From Stenotrophomonas rhizophila (GTDB lineage: Bacteria > Pseudomonadota > Gammaproteobacteria > Xanthomonadales > Xanthomonadaceae): a stretch of DNA of 64,000 nt. How positions within the stretch are numbered: position 1 is the stretch's first letter; each line of letters opens with the position of its first letter. The stretch is from NCBI RefSeq assembly GCF_007667275.1, contig NZ_VDQT01000004.1, positions 62,001-126,000 on the forward strand. Direction: 5' to 3'. A program made the translations under genes and the position numbers. Positions 17,451-26,583 of the stretch are shown one piece after another. The notes below the pieces were generated by a model. The model searched no databases and was not told where the DNA came from. It saw only the letters and a program-made list of their open reading frames with translations.

Positions 17451-18917
17451 CTATGCCGGCGGGCACCTGACGCGCGCGGCAGCGGGTGAGGAGAGCTGGC
17501 CTCCACTCATGCCCACCTTTCCTGCATCCTTGTCGTCAACCATCCACCACAGCTGATCGCCGGTACTTCGCGAGACCACACCCATCTCGAGTCGGGCTTC
17601 GGTTTGGGAACGAAGTCGCTTGGTAATGCTGTCCGGGAGCAGGAAAATGTGCGGCGATCCACCAGCCACTGTGTAGCGGAGAACAAGCTTGCTGCCGCAT
17701 GCTGTAATGCTCGGGTGTAGGAACATGTCCGAGCGGCTCCAACGCACCGGTCCGGGCAGGACGTTCAATCCGATTGCCTCAAGCTCGAAGTCAGCCCCAC
17801 TTCGGCGGATCTGGAAAGCGGGGCGGTGCACATCCTTGCGCCCATAGAAGCTCAGATACCTGGCTTGACCCATGGCCGCATGGCGACCATGCCACTCGAC
17901 CAGCCGTTCCGCCGTCATTGCCGTGGCATCTGTGTGGATCGGTCGTCGGCCACGATCTTTTGGCGAAAGCGCAGCGGGTACGCCCATGAACCTGTCGAAC
18001 AGCCAGCGCGAGTCGTTGCTACCCTGCAGGCTGAAATCCTCCGGCACCGAGAGGGCGTCAGTGCCGGTCAAGCCCATTCCATACAGCAAGGCATCGACGT
18101 AGAACCTGACCTCGCCTCCCACGCCCTCAAGGTAGCTGTCGCCGACATCACTGTGGACACCAGGGAGATGGATCGTCCGTATGCGCCCATCTTCGGTCTC
18201 TGCATCGAGGTCAGGACGGAAGAAGATGCGACGCTCATCGAGCGAGACGAAGTGCAATACATGATCCGTAGAGGCGGGGATGCCGAGCAAAAGGTCACCG
18301 CGCTGTCCCGTTGCCACGGTGTCAAACAACAAGGCGTAGGAACGCACGCCAGGATCCCGCGCAGGATGCCTGCTGTCACAGTCGCGTTCGATCAGGTTCA
18401 AGAAATGGCGCGCCGACGCAGCGCCTCTGGAGAAACCTGCCACCAGGATGCGGACATCGGCCTCCGGTTCCAGGTTCCGGACGGCCCGTATGTCCTCCAC
18501 GGCCCGCCGGCAGGCCTCAACGGCACGAGGACCACTCGATGCACCGGTGGCGGAATCCAGCCAACGCACTGGAGTGGTTCCCGCTGTCCCAGGTCCTGCC
18601 GTGTAACGGAAAACGGGACCACTCCGCCCGTCCTGCTCCAGTCGCTCGCGGATATGCGCGATGATCGTAGGGCGCTCTCTGTCCCGGATGTGTTCGCGGT
18701 CGTTTCGCGTCCCATCGAAAAGAACGACCAAAACCCTTGCGGGTCGATCATCCACCTCGGCGGCCAAGTCCCATGGCTTGGCATACAGTCTGGCGTCCAC
18801 GATTGCCTGGGTACTTCGCAGTGAGAGTGGTCTGGGTTGAGCAGCGCAACCTGCCACCAGCGCCAGAACCAGCAGCGCCCACATGCGCCTTTCACCGAGT
18901 GCGCGAATGCTCATCAT
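17451..18917 (-). CDS. DUF2235-like alpha/beta-hydrolase lipoprotein
   Basis: 488 residues. It has a lipoprotein signal with lipobox LVAGC near residue 25, then hydrolase blocks typical of DUF2235 proteins: VVLFDGTRND, the nucleophile elbow VAGFSRGAAS, and the acid/His region HLPGVHSDVGDSYLEG. DUF2235 domains occur in lipases, some of them type VI secretion effectors, but a lipid anchor points to a resident envelope enzyme here. GGAGGGG precedes the double ATG at 18914-18917. Flanking small membrane proteins on the same strand may be partners. The DNA around it is visibly less GC-rich than the neighbours. Confidence 0.8.
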   Translation of the reverse strand: MMSIRALGERRMWALLVLALVAGCAAQPRPLSLRSTQAIVDARLYAKPWDLAAEVDDRPARVLVVLFDGTRNDREHIRDRERPTIIAHIRERLEQDGRSGPVFRYTAGPGTAGTTPVRWLDSATGASSGPRAVEACRRAVEDIRAVRNLEPEADVRILVAGFSRGAASARHFLNLIERDCDSRHPARDPGVRSYALLFDTVATGQRGDLLLGIPASTDHVLHFVSLDERRIFFRPDLDAETEDGRIRTIHLPGVHSDVGDSYLEGVGGEVRFYVDALLYGMGLTGTDALSVPEDFSLQGSNDSRWLFDRFMGVPAALSPKDRGRRPIHTDATAMTAERLVEWHGRHAAMGQARYLSFYGRKDVHRPAFQIRRSGADFELEAIGLNVLPGPVRWSRSDMFLHPSITACGSKLVLRYTVAGGSPHIFLLPDSITKRLRSQTEARLEMGVVSRSTGDQLWWMVDDKDAGKVGMSGGQLSSPAAARVRCPPA

Positions 18918-19016
18918 CGTTGTCCCCTCCATGGGACTGGATTGGTTACCCCGATCACCTCGGAACCATGCCAAAGATCAATCCACCAGTCAGCGCGGTC
19001 AAGGCCAGCGCGGCAG

Positions 19017-19316
19017 TCAAACCGACGTTGGTGCCGCACGCTTGATCTGTACCCGCTTGAACTCCCGTAACGCACGAGTGCCGTCCTCTGATACCAGATT
19101 GACCAAGTAGTCATTGGTCGACAGGAGATCCACGGCTTGATCCAAGGTCACGGCGTAGACTTTGTTCACCGCCCTGTTGGTTGGCGCGCCGGAGGAAGAT
19201 GGCCGCTTCCGATTCAGTACATATCGGCCACTTGCATCGGGGCGAGCCATGAAGAGCTTGCCTGCGGCACTTCCACGCGTGCCGATTGCGCTGATGCTGA
19301 TGACGGTTGCAGCCAA
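19017..19316 (-). CDS. Small uncharacterised protein, TTG start
   Basis: 99 residues beginning at a TTG (19314-19316) with a near-perfect AAGGAGGAT ribosome site upstream, which is the main reason to believe it. The protein is basic, with RYVLNRKRPSSSG, a predicted helical AVTLDQAVDLLSTNDYLVNLV segment and REFKRVQIKR near the end; no signal peptide or domain is recognised. It precedes the DUF2235-like gene by 99 bases on the same strand and may share its transcript. Confidence 0.62.
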   Translation of the reverse strand: MAATVISISAIGTRGSAAGKLFMARPDASGRYVLNRKRPSSSGAPTNRAVNKVYAVTLDQAVDLLSTNDYLVNLVSEDGTRALREFKRVQIKRAAPTSV

Positions 19317-19561
19317 GGAGATCCTCCTTCAAATTCGTCGATGTGCAAAACCTGGTTAAGCTGGCCGCGAAGTTCCCGTGCGCCCTGTCCCTGCTTGGTC
19401 TTCCGTTGTAGCCGCGAAACGTTGGATTACAGATCTGCACGCAGGCACGGTGTGCAGATATCCACTGCGCGAGCACGCATCGAAGCAACCCATTCTTCAC
19501 GGCTCATGCATTCATCATGCATCGTGCGCTACCCCGCCAGAGTGCACTGCGAACCAGGCAT

Positions 19562-19969
19562 TCACCATGAGGCGGCTCTGTCCGCCGGATGGTTCACTCC
19601 ATCTTCCACGGGAACGTTCGCAATGGCGAACGGATTGATACCCTCCAGGCAGCCCACGTTGAAGCCGTACTGCCCTGGATTCGAACGACGCTGGTGGTGC
19701 GTGTAGATGCCGCACGTGCCGCAGAAGAAGTGCTTCGCGGCGTGGGTGTTGAACTGGTAAAGCTTGAGCTGGTCCGCACCTTTCACGACGTGCAGACCGG
19801 AGAGCGGTACCGACGCGACCACCGCAGCCTTCCGACGACAGATGGAACAGTCGCAGCGGCGCGGATCGACGATGCCCTCCGGCAGCTCAAGCTCGAGCTC
19901 GACGGCGCCGCAGTGGCAGGTCGCGCGGTGGCGGGACTGGATGGGAACGCCGCCAACTTCCTTGATCAT
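19562..19969 (-). CDS. GFA-family (Mss4-like fold) protein
   Basis: 135 residues with the zinc-binding cysteine pattern of the glutathione-dependent formaldehyde-activating/CENP-V family: TCHCGAVE, RRCDCSICRR and FFCGTCGIYTHHQRRS. It folds as a small zinc-dependent beta-tent protein. Members are often annotated as formaldehyde-activating, but most have no proven activity. No formaldehyde-oxidation genes are nearby. Confidence 0.88.
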   Translation of the reverse strand: MIKEVGGVPIQSRHRATCHCGAVELELELPEGIVDPRRCDCSICRRKAAVVASVPLSGLHVVKGADQLKLYQFNTHAAKHFFCGTCGIYTHHQRRSNPGQYGFNVGCLEGINPFAIANVPVEDGVNHPADRAASW

Positions 19970-20040
19970 CTTTCAGGCCTCCACGGGTCCGCTGGAATCT
20001 ACCCGACTCCCCTGCGCGGCACCAGTCGCGCCTGTGCAGG

Positions 20041-20562
20041 TCAGCCTGCAGCGCCCATCGTTCCTGGCGCGGCCACGCGGCGCGCAGCGCTCAGGTACCG
20101 GCAATACTTGCCAATGAAGATACCGGTGAAGCCGCCAGACAGAAGCAGGTAGGCCGCGCTGAAGCCGGCATCGGCGCTGAGCGACGGCGAGACCGACAGC
20201 GCGGATTCGAAGCCATACTTCACCGCGAACGTGACCAGCAGCAGGGGCAGCAGGCTGTAGTCGGCGCTGCGCCACAACATTCCCGTCGAGCGGTTCATGG
20301 CCAGCGTCGCGCGACGCAGCAGCATCCAGCCAAGGCCCATGCCCGCAGCGATGCCAACCAGCCACTCCGCCCACGCAATCCACGAGGCGCCGTAGCGCTG
20401 GGTGATCGACCAGATGCCCCACGCGGCGAACAGCGCCGGCACGATGGCCAGCCTGGCAAGCGAGGTCTCGCCCGGCTTCATGGCGGCAATGCCCCGGGTG
20501 ACCAGGAAGATGAGAAGCGCCCAGACCCAGAGGGGAGTATGCGAAACGAACTGCTGCAACAT
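20041..20562 (-). CDS. Membrane protein (DUF6622-like)
   Basis: 173 residues and about five membrane helices, starting MLQQFVSHTPLWVWALLIFLV, which recalls the DUF6622 family of small inner-membrane proteins. ATG 20562 follows AAGGA; the frame stays open to 20781 with low-quality sequence, so the shorter product is chosen. Function unknown. Confidence 0.72.
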   Translation of the reverse strand: MLQQFVSHTPLWVWALLIFLVTRGIAAMKPGETSLARLAIVPALFAAWGIWSITQRYGASWIAWAEWLVGIAAGMGLGWMLLRRATLAMNRSTGMLWRSADYSLLPLLLVTFAVKYGFESALSVSPSLSADAGFSAAYLLLSGGFTGIFIGKYCRYLSAARRVAAPGTMGAAG

Positions 20563-20783
20563 GATCGGGACGTCCTTGGCGGGGTTGGGGCGCCGACGCG
20601 GCGCCGTGGTTGAATTCTCGCGTTGGGGCCGCCCGGAACAAGTGACAGCTGTCAGCCATCGGGGAGTACAGGAAGCGGCCAGGCAGGCGTCGAGCTCGAT
20701 CCATTGCAGGCGATACCCGGGCATGATTGAATCCAACCACTGACGGCCCTGGCCGTCCCGGCTGCTCAGGATGAGGCGCATGC

Positions 20784-21569
20784 ATGACTACTCCCGGTGA
20801 GATGCCAGGCGGTGGCGAAAACCGGGATGGAGGAATGTGGCGAGGGGTAAGGGCCATCGCCCTGGCGGCGCTGGCGGTAACCGCCGGGTACGCCGTGTAC
20901 TCGAGCATGCACCGCACATCGGCCCAGGAACCGCCGGTAACGGCAATTGCCCCACCCGGTTCTTCACCGACCACTCGCAGCGCTCCGCGCGCTGCAGCAG
21001 CGCCGTTTACCAGGTCGGAGTGGGGATACCGCTGGGATGCGTCCAAGCCGGGCATCGCAGCCAGCGAAGCGGACGCTGCCTGGCTGGAGTCCAGGGGGTA
21101 TCCGGGACCGGATGTCGAAGATCACCTGCGTCGCCTCTCCCTGCAGGAACTGCAGGCCCTGGCGGCACGGGGCAATCAGCCCGCCACGGCGATATACGCC
21201 TACCGGTTGGCCGCGGCGGGCGCGCCGCGCGCTGAGGTGCTGGCACTGTTGAGCAGGTCGGCAAACGAGGGATCGGTGTACGCGCTCAAAACCGCCGGCG
21301 ACATTCACATGATGGTGCAGGGATACCACGATCCCGCCCTGGCGAGCGCCTACTACGGGCTGCTGGCCAGGGCGGGCGACCACTCGGGCTTCGAACAACG
21401 CTACCTGCTGTCCCATCAGCTCGACAGTACGCAGCGCTTTCAGTCCGATCTCATGCAGGAACAGCTGTGGCGCGACCTCAACGCCGCGCATCCAGCAGCA
21501 GGTGAGGAGCCGCGGCCAGGCTTCGACGAATTCCTGGGCCATGCACTGGGAGCGAAGCCGGAACTCTGA
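20784..21569 (+). CDS. Membrane-anchored periplasmic protein of unknown function
   Basis: 261 residues: one N-terminal membrane helix (about 22-42; VRAIALAALAVTAGYAVY), a Pro/Ala/Ser-rich linker (about 45-75), then a helical domain resembling Sel1/TPR units (LSLQELQALAARGNQPATAI, EGSVYALKTAGDIHMMV). Alternative starts exist at 20802 and 20835. No enzymatic motif is seen. It is divergent from the preceding membrane protein across 221 bases with no recognisable element. Confidence 0.7.
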   Translation: MTTPGEMPGGGENRDGGMWRGVRAIALAALAVTAGYAVYSSMHRTSAQEPPVTAIAPPGSSPTTRSAPRAAAAPFTRSEWGYRWDASKPGIAASEADAAWLESRGYPGPDVEDHLRRLSLQELQALAARGNQPATAIYAYRLAAAGAPRAEVLALLSRSANEGSVYALKTAGDIHMMVQGYHDPALASAYYGLLARAGDHSGFEQRYLLSHQLDSTQRFQSDLMQEQLWRDLNAAHPAAGEEPRPGFDEFLGHALGAKPEL

Positions 21570-21612
21570 TGCCGGACCCCGTCCCACAGGGTCGTTGCGA
21601 CACCCCCGCGCA

Positions 21613-22692
<1,080 letters not shown>

Positions 22693-22772
22693 TCAATCCA
22701 CGTGGATAGGCACCCGCGGCCACGTCGCACCGACTTGCTACGATTCCGGCAACCCCTGGCAGACGCACCTCG

Positions 22773-23153
22773 ATGAACACTGGATTGACCCTGGCCGCAA
22801 CGCTGGCGCTCGCTGCAGCTACCGGCAACGTGATGGCCGCGCCCACTGAGACCGGCCGACGCGAGATCGCCTCATTGATCGGCGCACTCGACGGTTCGTC
22901 CTGCCGCTTCCAGCGCAACGGCAGTTGGCACGACGCTGCCGAGGCGCGTGCGCACCTGCAGCGCAAGTACGATTACCTGCTGAAGAAGGACAAGGTGGAT
23001 ACCGCCGAGCAGTTCATCGAGCGGGCCGCCAGCCGCAGCAGCATGAGCGGCCAGCCCTACCGGATCGCCTGCCCGGGCCAGCCCGAACTGACTGCTGCAT
23101 CCTGGTTCGGCGCGCGACTGCAGGCGCTGCGCACGCGTGGCAGCGCCAACTGA
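22773..23153 (+). CDS. Secreted DUF5329-family protein
   Basis: 126 residues with a signal peptide (LTLAATLALAAATGNVMAA) and the family pattern SCRFQRNGSWHDAAEA ... HLQRKYDYLLKK ... AEQFIERAASRSSMSGQPY ... WFGARLQALR. Two conserved cysteines probably form a disulfide in the periplasm. Function unknown. Confidence 0.82.
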   Translation: MNTGLTLAATLALAAATGNVMAAPTETGRREIASLIGALDGSSCRFQRNGSWHDAAEARAHLQRKYDYLLKKDKVDTAEQFIERAASRSSMSGQPYRIACPGQPELTAASWFGARLQALRTRGSAN

Positions 23154-23163
23154 CCGACGCGTG

Positions 23164-23892
23164 TCACCCGGCCCCGAACAGCGACTGCGCGTTCTGGAAC
23201 AGGATCCAACTCGTCGCGATGAACTTGTCCCCGCCCTCCGGCCGGTTGCCCCGGTGCGTGTGGGTGAAGGCGGTGGGCGCAATCAACAGGCTGCCGGTAC
23301 GCGGCGCGATCTTCCGCTCCTGGAACAGGAACTCGGTTTCCCCGGCTTCGAAGTCGTCATTCAGGTACAGCGTCCACAGCAGGTGCCGGTGCAGGGTTTC
23401 CGCCGCCGGGTCGCGCGGATACAGCTCGCAGTGCCAGTACGGGTAACCGCCCTCGCCCGCCGCATACCACTGCAGGTTGATGGCGCCGGGTCGCAGGCAG
23501 GTACGCGCCAGTTCGGAGAGCGCGGCGTCGTCCATGCCGGGGAAGTCCCCGGCCGCGAGGCGCCGGGCGTGTCCATCGTTGTCTTGAACCTGCAACATCA
23601 GCGGCGAGATCAGCGCCTGTGGATAACGGCGTAGATAAGTCAAAACCCCGCTGAATACTGCCTGTTGCAGCTGGATTTCGACCTGGCGCCACTCGGGGCG
23701 CCCACTTATGCGCAGATCCTTGCTGTGCTTGAGTTCCGGGAACACGCCGCTGCCTACTTCGCCGGGCTTCAACTGTGCGCTGGCGCGCATCTGGGCCTGT
23801 ATGGCGGCGCAGGTCTCAACAGGGATGGCGTTGTGGATTACTTCGATGAAGTCGAGCGCGGTGTCGGCTGGCATGGGGTCATCCGTGGGCAT
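23164..23892 (-). CDS. 2-oxoglutarate/Fe(II)-dependent oxygenase family protein
   Basis: 242 residues. The C-terminal half has the double-stranded beta-helix iron site: His and Glu in YPYWHCELYP, and the distal His in APTAFTHTHRGNRPEGG with a following Arg for 2-oxoglutarate. This resembles prolyl-4-hydroxylase-like 2OG-FeII_Oxy_3 enzymes. The substrate is unknown. It converges on the DUF5329 gene with an 11-base gap. Confidence 0.82.
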   Translation of the reverse strand: MPTDDPMPADTALDFIEVIHNAIPVETCAAIQAQMRASAQLKPGEVGSGVFPELKHSKDLRISGRPEWRQVEIQLQQAVFSGVLTYLRRYPQALISPLMLQVQDNDGHARRLAAGDFPGMDDAALSELARTCLRPGAINLQWYAAGEGGYPYWHCELYPRDPAAETLHRHLLWTLYLNDDFEAGETEFLFQERKIAPRTGSLLIAPTAFTHTHRGNRPEGGDKFIATSWILFQNAQSLFGAG

Positions 23893-23969
23893 TTCAGCCC
23901 GATGGTGACCGGTGTTGGTGCGGGTGTCACCCCGTTGCCATTAATGCGAACGGGGTCACATCCGGTGGA

Positions 23970-24980
23970 TCAACGTGCGTCGTGCTCGCGGTGGTAACGG
24001 GTGGCTTCGGCCACTTCGTTGCGGGAGCCGAGGAACACCGGCACGCGCTGGTGCAGGTGGTCGGGCTGGATGTCGAGGATGCGCTCGCGGCCGGTGGTGG
24101 CGGCGCCGCCCGCCTGTTCCACCAGCAGGCCCATGGGGTTGGCCTCGTACATCAGGCGCAGCTTGCCCGCCTTGCCGGGGTCTTTCTTGTCCCACGGGTA
24201 GATGAAGATGCCGCCGCGGGTCAGGATGCGGTGCACGTCGGCCACCATGCTGGCGATCCAGCGCATGTTGAAGTTCTTGCCGCGCGCGCCTTCCTTGCCG
24301 GCCAGCAGGTCCTGCACGTAGCCCTGCATGGGGGCTTCCCAGTGGCGCTGGTTGGACATGTTGATGGCGAATTCCTGGGTGTCTTCGGGAATCTGCATGC
24401 CGCGCTGGGTGAGCACGAACTCGCCGGTTTCGCGGTCCAGGGTGAAGGCGTGGGTACCGTGGCCGGTGGTGAGCACCATCTGCGTGCTGGGGCCATAGAT
24501 GCAGTAACCGGCCGCGATCTGCGCGGTGCCGGGCTGCAGGAAGCTGGCGTCGGTGGGCGCTTCGGTGCCGGCGGGGCTGCGCAGCACCGAGAAGATGGTG
24601 CCGACCGATACGTTCACGTCGATGTTGGAGCTGCCGTCCAGGGGATCGAACAGCAGCAGGAAGTCGCCACGCGGGTAGGTGTCCGGCACCGGCTGGCAGT
24701 GGTCCATTTCCTCGGAGGCGCAGGCGGCCAGGTGGCCACCCCAGGCGTTGGCTTCGAGCAGGATCTCATTGCTGATCACGTCGAGCTTCTTCTGGGCTTC
24801 GCCCTGTACGTTGCCGGTGCCGGCGTCGCCGAGCACGCCACCCAGCGCGCCCTTGCTGACCGCGATGGAAATGTTGGTGCAGGCGCGGCCCACCACTGCA
24901 ATGAGCTGGCGCAGGTCGGCGTTGATGCGGCCGGCGTGCTGCTCTTCGATGAGGTACCGGGTAAGCGACGTACGGGACAT
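23970..24980 (-). CDS. fbp: Fructose-1,6-bisphosphatase class I
   Basis: 336 residues. It removes the C1 phosphate of fructose 1,6-bisphosphate in gluconeogenesis. The metal/phosphate site [20 protein letters not shown] and the later [20 protein letters not shown] segment are diagnostic. The ATG at 24980 gives the usual start [10 protein letters not shown]; the frame stays open 25 codons further. Confidence 0.96.
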   Translation of the reverse strand: MSRTSLTRYLIEEQHAGRINADLRQLIAVVGRACTNISIAVSKGALGGVLGDAGTGNVQGEAQKKLDVISNEILLEANAWGGHLAACASEEMDHCQPVPDTYPRGDFLLLFDPLDGSSNIDVNVSVGTIFSVLRSPAGTEAPTDASFLQPGTAQIAAGYCIYGPSTQMVLTTGHGTHAFTLDRETGEFVLTQRGMQIPEDTQEFAINMSNQRHWEAPMQGYVQDLLAGKEGARGKNFNMRWIASMVADVHRILTRGGIFIYPWDKKDPGKAGKLRLMYEANPMGLLVEQAGGAATTGRERILDIQPDHLHQRVPVFLGSRNEVAEATRYHREHDAR

Positions 24981-25198
24981 GGAATGGCTGCCAAAGACAT
25001 TTCGGGGGCCGTATTGTGGCCCGTCCGGCAGGGCATTACGAGGCAGCCGGGTCACGTAAGCGGTTACAGCGTGCGAACGGCGCGGCGCGTTGTGTCGTCA
25101 CACGGCCAACGGTCGTGTGCCACCAGGGTTTCAGCGGGTGCGCATGGTTCTTGCCGGCATGCGCGGCTCGCGTAGATGCACCCGGCCGGAACGACCCG

Positions 25199-25223
25199 GT
25201 AGGTATCGATCGTTGGTCGATAC
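25199..25223 (+). repeat. SMAG-like REP palindrome
   Basis: GTAG then GTATCGA / TCGATAC around a 7-base loop. It lies between fbp and the terminator of the aminotransferase gene. Confidence 0.7.
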
Positions 25224-25229
25224 GCCGAC

Positions 25230-25260
25230 CAAAAAAAAACGGCCGCAGCAAGCGGCCGTT
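25230..25260 (-). terminator. Rho-independent terminator of the aminotransferase gene
   Basis: Reading the minus strand, a perfect 9-base stem AACGGCCGC / GCGGCCGTT with a 5-base loop is followed by a run of T (the A-run 25231-25239 on the plus strand). It begins 23 bases past the stop codon. Confidence 0.93.
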
Positions 25261-25283
25261 CTTCATCTCACCGCAGCAGCAGC

Positions 25284-26486
25284 TCAGCCCCTGGCGACGG
25301 TCGCCACGGCCTTGGCCACGTATTCCAGGTTGCCCTGGTTCAGTGCGGCTACGCAGATGCGGCCAGTACCCACCGCGTAGATGCCGTACTCGTCGCGCAG
25401 GCGGTCCACCTGCGGGCGGCTCAGGCCGGAATACGAGAACATGCCCGCCTGGTCGTTGATGAAGGCGAACTCCGGCGCACCGGCGGCCACCAGCTTGTCC
25501 ACCAGGCCATGGCGCAGGGCGTGGATGCGCTCGCGCATCTCGGTCAGTTCCTGCTCCCACAGCTGGCGCAGCTCGGGGCTGTTCAGCACGCCGGCCACCA
25601 GCGCAGCGCCGTGGGTCGACGGGCTGGAGTAGATGGTGCGGATGATGCGCTTGACCTGCGACTGCACGGCCTTGGCCGCGTTCGCATCCGGGGCCACCAC
25701 CGACAGCGCGCCGACGCGTTCGCCATACAGCGAGAACGACTTGGAGTACGAGTTGGCCACCACGAAGCTGTCGATGCCGGCTTCGGCAATGATGCGCACG
25801 GCCGCGCCATCTTCCTCGATGCCCTTGTCGAAGCCCTGGTAGGCCATGTCGATGAACGGGAACAGCTGGCGCTCCTTCAACAGGGCGGCCACCTGCTTCC
25901 ACTGCGCGACGGTGAGGTCGGCGCCGGTGGGGTTGTGGCAGCACGCGTGCAGCAGCACCACGGTGCCCGGCTGCAGCGTGTTGAGGTCGGCCACCATGGC
26001 ATCGAAATCAACGCCGTGGGTGGTCGGGTCGAAGTAGCTGTATTCCACGACCTCGAAGCCGGCCGCGCCGAACACCGCGCGGTGGTTTTCCCAGCTGGGG
26101 TTGCTGATGGCGATCGTGGAATGCGGAAGCAGCTTGTGCAGCAGGTCCGCGCCCACGCGCAGGGCGCCGCTGCCGCCAATGGTCTGCGAGGTGGCCACGC
26201 GGCCGGCGGCCAGCAGCGGCGAGTCCTTGCCGAAGACCAGTTCGCGGGTGGCCTGGGTGTAGGCCGGCAGGCCGTCGATGGGCAGGTAACCGCGCGGTTT
26301 GGCTTCGTTGGCGAGCTGCTGCTCGATCTGCTTCACGGCACGAAGCAGCGGAATACGGCCGCTTTCGTCGTAGTAGATGCCTACGCCCAGGTTGACCTTG
26401 GTGGGGCGGCTGTCGGCGTTGTACGCTTCGGTCAGACCCAGGATCGGGTCACCCGGGACCAGTTCCACATTTGCAAAGAAGGACAC
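25284..26486 (-). CDS. Aromatic amino acid aminotransferase (AspC/TyrB family)
   Basis: 400 residues, fold type I. The PLP lysine is in NSYSKSFSLYGERVGALS; other blocks are IGGSGALRVGADLL, HACCHNPTGADL and FFANVELVPGDPILGLTEAY. It moves amino groups between aspartate or aromatic amino acids and 2-oxo acids. The start is taken as GTG at 26486 (VSFFANVEL), the usual family N-terminus; upstream residues in the open frame are low-quality. A terminator follows. Confidence 0.92.
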   Translation of the reverse strand: MSFFANVELVPGDPILGLTEAYNADSRPTKVNLGVGIYYDESGRIPLLRAVKQIEQQLANEAKPRGYLPIDGLPAYTQATRELVFGKDSPLLAAGRVATSQTIGGSGALRVGADLLHKLLPHSTIAISNPSWENHRAVFGAAGFEVVEYSYFDPTTHGVDFDAMVADLNTLQPGTVVLLHACCHNPTGADLTVAQWKQVAALLKERQLFPFIDMAYQGFDKGIEEDGAAVRIIAEAGIDSFVVANSYSKSFSLYGERVGALSVVAPDANAAKAVQSQVKRIIRTIYSSPSTHGAALVAGVLNSPELRQLWEQELTEMRERIHALRHGLVDKLVAAGAPEFAFINDQAGMFSYSGLSRPQVDRLRDEYGIYAVGTGRICVAALNQGNLEYVAKAVATVARG

Positions 26487-26583
26487 GGCGGTACTCTTTC
26501 GATGACGGAGGGGGGGATCGCATCGTAACAAAGCCGCAGCGGGGGCGCGGCGCCGGCCGTCACCTGGAACACCGTACCCTGTC

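Noticed and set aside
19562..19969. Formaldehyde-activating enzyme
   Set aside because: Only the zinc-fold family can be supported; no glutathione/formaldehyde pathway gene is adjacent.
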